Part shown: positions 13,182-17,292 of the stretch, piece by piece | Numbering within the stretch: position 1 is the stretch's first letter | How the letters are laid out: each line of letters starts with the position of its first letter | Source: SIG673 sp045658525 | GTDB taxonomy: Bacteria > Bacillota > Clostridia > Oscillospirales > CAG-272 | Length of the DNA stretch: 17,292 nt | Reading direction: 5' to 3' | Assembly: GCA_045658525.1 (NCBI GenBank) | Contig: JAZOVD010000066.1 | Location: 1-17,292, forward strand | Position numbers and translations under genes: made by a program | Notes under the pieces: generated by a model | What the model was told of the DNA's origin: nothing | Database searches by the model: none | The model's input: only the letters and a program-made list of their open reading frames with translations

Positions 13182-15059
13182 ATGAATTTTGCGGAAAGAG
13201 CAAAAGAGCTTGTCTCAAAAATGACGCTCGACGAAAAACTAACTCAGATGCGTTATAATGCGCCTGCTATCGAAAGATTGGGGATCCCGTCATATAACTG
13301 GTGGAACGAGTGTCTGCACGGTGTCGCAAGAGCAGGGGCGGCAACGGTGTTTCCGCAGGCTATCGGAATTGCGTCGAGCTTTGATACCGAGCTTATGTAC
13401 GAGGTAGCGACGGCTATATCGGACGAGGCGAGAGCAAAATACAACGAGTATAAGAAATTCGGTCACACAGATATATATCAGGGACTTACGTTCTGGTCTC
13501 CGAATATAAATATATTCCGCGATCCGCGTTGGGGGAGGGGGCACGAGACCTACGGAGAGGATCCGTATCTCACGGGACGAATGGGAGTCGCTTTTATAAA
13601 AGGCTTGCAGGGAAACGGCAAATATCGCAAGGTAGATGCAACGATAAAGCATTACGCCGTTCATAGCGGTCCTGAAAACGCAAGACACCGTTTTGATGCC
13701 AAGATAAACGATAAGGATCTTTATGAAACATATCTTTGGGCATTTAAATACTGCATAGATAACGCAGATCCGTCCGCTGTTATGGGAGCGTACAACCGTG
13801 TAAACGGAGAGCCGTGCTGCGGAAGCAAAAGACTGCTTACGGATATTCTGTACGGGGAGTTTGGATTTAAGGGGTACGTTGTTTCCGACTGCGGAGCTAT
13901 ACTTGATATACACGAGCATCATAAGCTTACCGCAAATGCCGCGGAAAGCTCCGCGCTTGCGGTAAACAGCGGTTGTCAGCTCAACTGCGGAAAAGCGTAC
14001 CATTGGTTGAGCGAGGCGGTAGAGAAGGGACTCGTTTCGGAGGAAACGGTAACGAAAGCAGTGGAAAAGCTGTTTGAAGCCCGTTTCAGGCTCGGTATGT
14101 TTGACGATGACTGCGAGTATGATAACATACCGTATGACGTCGTCGAATGTGAAAAGCATACCGCGCTTAACAGAAAAATGGCGCAAAAGAGTATGGTCCT
14201 GCTTAAAAACGACGGCATACTTCCATTGAAGGATAAAAAGACGGTAGCCGTAATAGGACCAAATGCCGACAGTAAAAACGTTTTGCTCGGAAATTATAAC
14301 GGTACTCCGTCGAGATATACGACGTTGCTCAGAGGTATTCAGGACGCGTTTGGGGGTAAGGTCATATACGCGAGAGGCTGTCACCTGTATAATGATACGG
14401 CAGGAGAGTGGGCGGAGCAGCCAACGAACGAGGCGATTATCGCCGCCCAAAAGGCTGATGTGGTCGTTTTGTGTATGGGACTCGATCCTTCGCTTGAAGG
14501 CGAGGAGGGTGATGCGTACAACGGTACGCTGAGCGGTGATAAGGTCGATATAGAGCTTCCGAGAGTACAGAAGGAGCTTATTGAAAAGATAGTCGCTCTC
14601 GGAAAACCGACGGTGTTCGTAAACGTCAGCGGAAGCTGCGTCAACCTCTCTTACGCAAACGATAACTGCAACGCAGTCATTCAGTGCTTCTATCCCGGAG
14701 CGGAGGGCGGTAACGCCCTTGCCGACATACTTTCAGGCAAGGTGTCACCGAGCGCGAGACTTCCCGTAAGCTTTTACAGATCAACTGACGATCTTCCACC
14801 ATTTGATGATTACAGTATGGAAAACCGCACGTATAAGTTCTTTAAGGGAGAATGTGTTTACGAATTCGGTCACGGTCTTACGTACTCTGAAATAGAGGAA
14901 GAGAACGTTGATGAAAAGACGGTATTGGTGCATAACAGGGGAGATTACGATACGGATTATACTGTTTTAAGATTTGAGTATATTCCGCACAAGAATCTTT
15001 GTGATTTTAAGAATATACACGTTCGCGCGAAAGAAACGGTTAAGGTCGTTTTTGAATAA
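13182..15059 (+). CDS. GH3 family beta-xylosidase (intracellular)
   Basis: The 625-residue glycoside hydrolase family 3 enzyme lacks a signal peptide, so it would act on imported xylo-oligosaccharides. The N-terminal barrel contains NWWNECLHGVARAG (39-52), WSPNINIFRDPRWGRGHETYGEDPYLT (105-131), the substrate residues KHY (156-158) and the nucleophile Asp236 in GYVVSDCGAI. The second alpha/beta domain contains GLDPSLEGEEGD (433-444), whose glutamates are the acid/base candidates. WWNE.LHGVARAG...FPQAIG is typical of the beta-xylosidase/arabinofuranosidase branch. After YEFGHGLTYSEI only about 50 residues remain, so the C-terminal fibronectin-III-like domain is shortened compared with the usual ~700-residue members. 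The RBS AAGGAGG lies 9-10 bases before ATG 13182, directly after the xylB relic. Confidence 0.88.
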   Translation: MNFAERAKELVSKMTLDEKLTQMRYNAPAIERLGIPSYNWWNECLHGVARAGAATVFPQAIGIASSFDTELMYEVATAISDEARAKYNEYKKFGHTDIYQGLTFWSPNINIFRDPRWGRGHETYGEDPYLTGRMGVAFIKGLQGNGKYRKVDATIKHYAVHSGPENARHRFDAKINDKDLYETYLWAFKYCIDNADPSAVMGAYNRVNGEPCCGSKRLLTDILYGEFGFKGYVVSDCGAILDIHEHHKLTANAAESSALAVNSGCQLNCGKAYHWLSEAVEKGLVSEETVTKAVEKLFEARFRLGMFDDDCEYDNIPYDVVECEKHTALNRKMAQKSMVLLKNDGILPLKDKKTVAVIGPNADSKNVLLGNYNGTPSRYTTLLRGIQDAFGGKVIYARGCHLYNDTAGEWAEQPTNEAIIAAQKADVVVLCMGLDPSLEGEEGDAYNGTLSGDKVDIELPRVQKELIEKIVALGKPTVFVNVSGSCVNLSYANDNCNAVIQCFYPGAEGGNALADILSGKVSPSARLPVSFYRSTDDLPPFDDYSMENRTYKFFKGECVYEFGHGLTYSEIEEENVDEKTVLVHNRGDYDTDYTVLRFEYIPHKNLCDFKNIHVRAKETVKVVFE

Positions 15060-15094
15060 AAATAAACGGAGGTGATGAACCTCCGTTTATTTTT
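15060..15094 (+). terminator. Intrinsic terminator of the xylose cluster
   Basis: AAATAAACGGAGG (15060-15072) pairs exactly with CCTCCGTTTATTT (15080-15092) around a 7-base loop, ending in a T-run. It begins right after the GH3 stop codon and closes the aldo/keto reductase-xylA-GH3 unit. Confidence 0.9.
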
Positions 15095-15147
15095 GCATAA
15101 TTGTGAACGGGACGGTAAAAATATAATTAAGATTTTACAATAATGTG

Positions 15148-15176
15148 TTGAAAATTTTTCTGATATATGATATAAT
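15148..15176 (+). promoter_or_regulatory. Sigma-A promoter for the flavodiiron/rubrerythrin pair
   Basis: TTGAAA (15148-15153) and TATAAT (15171-15176) are separated by 17 bases, giving a leader of about 30 bases. I saw no clear PerR-type operator. Confidence 0.8.
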
Positions 15177-15211
15177 CACCATAAAGACAAAAATTTGCAG
15201 AGGTATTAAAT

Positions 15212-17002
15212 ATGACGGTCACAAATGATATTAGGTATATTGGAGTAAATGACAGAAAAATAGACCTTTTTGAGGGTCAGTACGTAGTTCCGAACGGAAT
15301 GTCGTATAACTCTTACGCTATAATCGACGAAAAAATAGCTATTATGGATACCGTTGACGCAAGTTTCACGCACGAGTGGCTTGACAATATCCGCGATACG
15401 CTCGGAGGCAGAGTGCCGGATTACCTTATAGTTCAGCACATGGAGCCGGATCACTCGGCTAACATTATGAACTTCGTCAAGGCTTATCCCGAGGCTAAGA
15501 TAGTTTCTTCCTCTAAGGCTTTTGCTATGATGAAGAACTTTTTCGGTACTGATTTCGTTGAAAACCAGATACTTGTGGGCGAGGGCGATACGCTTACCCT
15601 CGGTAAGCACGTTTTGAATTTCGTTACCGCTCCTATGGTTCACTGGCCCGAGGTAATAGTAACCTACGACAGCACGGATAAGGTGCTGTTTTCGGCGGAC
15701 GGATTCGGTAAATTCGGCGCGATAGACGCGGATGAGGACTGGGCTTGCGAGGCGAGACGTTATTATTTCGGTATCGTTGGTAAGTACGGAACTCAGGTCC
15801 AGAACCTGCTTAAAAAAGCATCTGGTCTGGATATTCAGAAAATATGTCCTCTCCACGGTCCCGTGCTTACTGAAAATCTCGGTTATTATTTGGATCTCTA
15901 TAATACCTGGTCAAGCTATCAGCCCGAGGAAGAGGGAATAGTTATCGCTTATACTTCCGTTTACGGAAACACGAAAAAAGCGGTGATGCAGCTCGCGGAA
16001 AAGCTGAAATTAAACGGTTGCCCGAAGGTAGTGGTAAACGATCTTGCGAGATGCGATATGGCGGAGGCTGTCGAGGACGCGTTCAGATACAGTAAGCTCG
16101 TGCTCGCGACAACTACCTATAATGCTGAGATATTCCCGTTTATGCGTGAGTTCATAAATCATCTTACGGAGCGTAATTTCAGTAACAGAACCGTGGCTCT
16201 TATGGAGAACGGAAGCTGGGCGCCTCTTGCCGCCAAGGTAATGAGGGGAATGCTTGAAAAATGCAAAAATCTTACGTTCGCGGATAATACGGTCAAGATA
16301 CTTTCCGCGCTTAATGAGGAAAGCTCAAAGCAGCTCAACGCTCTTTCCGAGGAGCTTTGCAAGGATTATCTTGCTCAGCAGGATTCAACCGCGAACAAGA
16401 ACGACCTTGCCGCGCTCTTTAATATCGGATACGGTCTGTATGTTGTAACGTCGAACGACGGTAAAAAGGATAACGGTCTTATAGTAAATACCGTTACTCA
16501 GATCACGAACACACCTAACAGAATAGCGGTAACTATAAATAAGGACAGTTATTCGCACCATATCATAAAGCAGACGGGGCTTATGAATATAAACTGCCTT
16601 AGTGTTGACGCGCCTTTTTCTGTATTTGAGAAATTCGGATTTGTAAGCGGAAGAAACGTAGATAAATTCGCGAACTGCACTCCGCTTCGTTCTGATAACG
16701 GACTTGTATTCCTTCCGAGATATATAAACTCGTTTATGTCTCTTAAAGTAGAGCAGTATATAGACCTTGATACGCACGGTATGTTCGTCTGCTCTATAAC
16801 GGAAGCAAGAGTACTTTCAGACAGAGAGACTATGACATATACGTATTATCAGAATAACGTAAAGCCCAAGCCTCAGACCGAGGGCAAAAAGGGATACGTC
16901 TGCAAGATATGCGGATATATATACGAGGGCGAAACGCTTCCCGAGGACTTCATTTGTCCCCTTTGTAAGCACGGAGCGTCCGATTTTGAACCGATAAAGT
17001 AA
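15212..17002 (+). CDS. fprA: Flavodiiron protein fused to flavin reductase and rubredoxin domains
   Basis: This 596-residue cytoplasmic O2 (or NO) reductase has four segments. Residues 1-240 form a metallo-beta-lactamase-like domain with the diiron ligands His76, Glu78, Asp80 and His81 (HMEPDH), His144, Asp163 and His215. Residues 243-390 form a flavodoxin domain with the FMN loop YTSVYGNTKKA. About 395-550 is a flavin-reductase-like domain (YGLYVVTSNDGKKDNGLIVNTVTQ...). Residues 560-596 are a rubredoxin with Cys564, Cys567, Cys582 and Cys585 (CKICG, CPLCK). The last two modules bring electron transfer into the same chain, so NAD(P)H-derived electrons could reach the diiron site without separate partners. 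The RBS AGAGGT is 7-8 bases before the ATG. Rubrerythrin follows after 29 bases. Confidence 0.93.
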   Translation: MTVTNDIRYIGVNDRKIDLFEGQYVVPNGMSYNSYAIIDEKIAIMDTVDASFTHEWLDNIRDTLGGRVPDYLIVQHMEPDHSANIMNFVKAYPEAKIVSSSKAFAMMKNFFGTDFVENQILVGEGDTLTLGKHVLNFVTAPMVHWPEVIVTYDSTDKVLFSADGFGKFGAIDADEDWACEARRYYFGIVGKYGTQVQNLLKKASGLDIQKICPLHGPVLTENLGYYLDLYNTWSSYQPEEEGIVIAYTSVYGNTKKAVMQLAEKLKLNGCPKVVVNDLARCDMAEAVEDAFRYSKLVLATTTYNAEIFPFMREFINHLTERNFSNRTVALMENGSWAPLAAKVMRGMLEKCKNLTFADNTVKILSALNEESSKQLNALSEELCKDYLAQQDSTANKNDLAALFNIGYGLYVVTSNDGKKDNGLIVNTVTQITNTPNRIAVTINKDSYSHHIIKQTGLMNINCLSVDAPFSVFEKFGFVSGRNVDKFANCTPLRSDNGLVFLPRYINSFMSLKVEQYIDLDTHGMFVCSITEARVLSDRETMTYTYYQNNVKPKPQTEGKKGYVCKICGYIYEGETLPEDFICPLCKHGASDFEPIK

Positions 17003-17031
17003 TTAAATTTAATTTTCAGGAGGAAAATAAA

Positions 17032-17292
17032 ATGGCAGAGAACAAATACGCGGGTACACAGACCGAAAAGAACCTTGAAGCGGCGTTTGCGGGAGAATCG
17101 CAGGCGAGAAACAAGTACACCTATTTTGCTTCGGTAGCTAAGAAAGAAGGTTACGAGCAGATCTCGGCTCTTTTCCTCAAAACAGCCGATAACGAAAAGG
17201 AACACGCTAAGCTTTGGCTCAAAGAGCTTAAAGGCATAGGCGATACGGCTAAGAACCTCGAGGAAGCCGCAAACGGCGAGAACTATGAATGG
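17032..17292 (+). CDS. rbr: Rubrerythrin (3' partial)
   Basis: The first 87 residues are visible before the window ends. They form the four-helix ferritin-like domain: KNLEAAFAGESQARNKYTYFASVAKKEGYEQI contains the first iron-ligand glutamates (Glu16/Glu22 region), and NEKEHAKLW gives the E-x-x-H motif (Glu55, His58). The usual C-terminal rubredoxin domain would lie beyond the window. Rubrerythrin reduces hydrogen peroxide to water in anaerobes, using electrons from rubredoxin. The RBS AGGAGG (17018-17023) is 8 bases before the ATG. The gene is 29 bases after the flavodiiron gene with no terminator between, so the pair forms one oxygen/peroxide defence transcript. Confidence 0.93.
   Translation, partial: MAENKYAGTQTEKNLEAAFAGESQARNKYTYFASVAKKEGYEQISALFLKTADNEKEHAKLWLKELKGIGDTAKNLEEAANGENYEW

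Noticed and set aside
13290..14450. 386-codon minus-strand open frame inside the GH3 gene
   Set aside because: Pure antisense shadow of a well-supported glycosidase; the composition is not protein-like and there are no start signals.
1..17292. CRISPR array, tRNA/rRNA genes, prophage or transposase genes
   Set aside because: No regularly spaced repeats, no tRNA-like cloverleaf and no integrase/transposase motifs were found by reading; a program-based scan was not possible.

Overview
The window looks like chromosome from a low-to-moderate GC anaerobic Clostridia-type Firmicute of the animal gut, probably Ruminococcaceae/Oscillospiraceae-like; the species cannot be named from the sequence. The reasons are strong AGGAGG-type ribosome binding sites, near-consensus TTGACA-17-TATAAT promoters, a bile salt hydrolase closely resembling the Clostridium perfringens enzyme, xylan/xylose genes, a flavodiiron protein fused to flavin reductase and rubredoxin, and rubrerythrin. 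No rRNA, tRNA, transposase or CRISPR array was seen.

Layout. 1-1021 (+): the C-terminal end of a large surface-type protein with two tandem modules, translationally coupled to a 40-residue small protein. 1022-1187: a perfect inverted repeat and a bidirectional terminator. 1202-2221 (-): a PfkB sugar kinase (KDG kinase type). 2261-2603: no gene, but a strong promoter for the kinase, a multi-hairpin element and a terminator. 2604-3848 (-) and 3988-4782 (+): a Gfo/Idh/MocA oxidoreductase divergent from an AraC regulator, with repeated half-sites between them. 4894-8722 (+): an AGCS alanine/glycine symporter, an NSS sodium symporter and a bile salt hydrolase, preceded by a perfect-consensus promoter. 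8904-9590 (+): purC. 9634-10398 (-): a second AraC regulator, divergent from a xylose cluster. 10527-15059 (+): aldo/keto reductase, xylA, a badly decayed xylB relic and an intracellular GH3 beta-xylosidase. 15212-17292 (+): a three-module flavodiiron protein and the start of rubrerythrin.

How it fits together. The xylose cluster would hydrolyse xylo-oligosaccharides inside the cell and isomerise xylose to xylulose. Its local xylulokinase is dead, so xylulose phosphorylation must come from elsewhere. The bile salt hydrolase releases glycine or taurine and lies directly behind two sodium-coupled amino-acid transporters, suggesting a bile-acid/amino-acid module. Its ribosome binding site is buried in a terminator-like hairpin. 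The last two genes form an O2/peroxide defence pair.

The most interesting points are the transporter-bile salt hydrolase grouping with its RBS-sequestering hairpin, the xylB relic, the multi-hairpin intergenic element and the small protein behind the surface protein. None of these is proven to be a new system from sequence alone.
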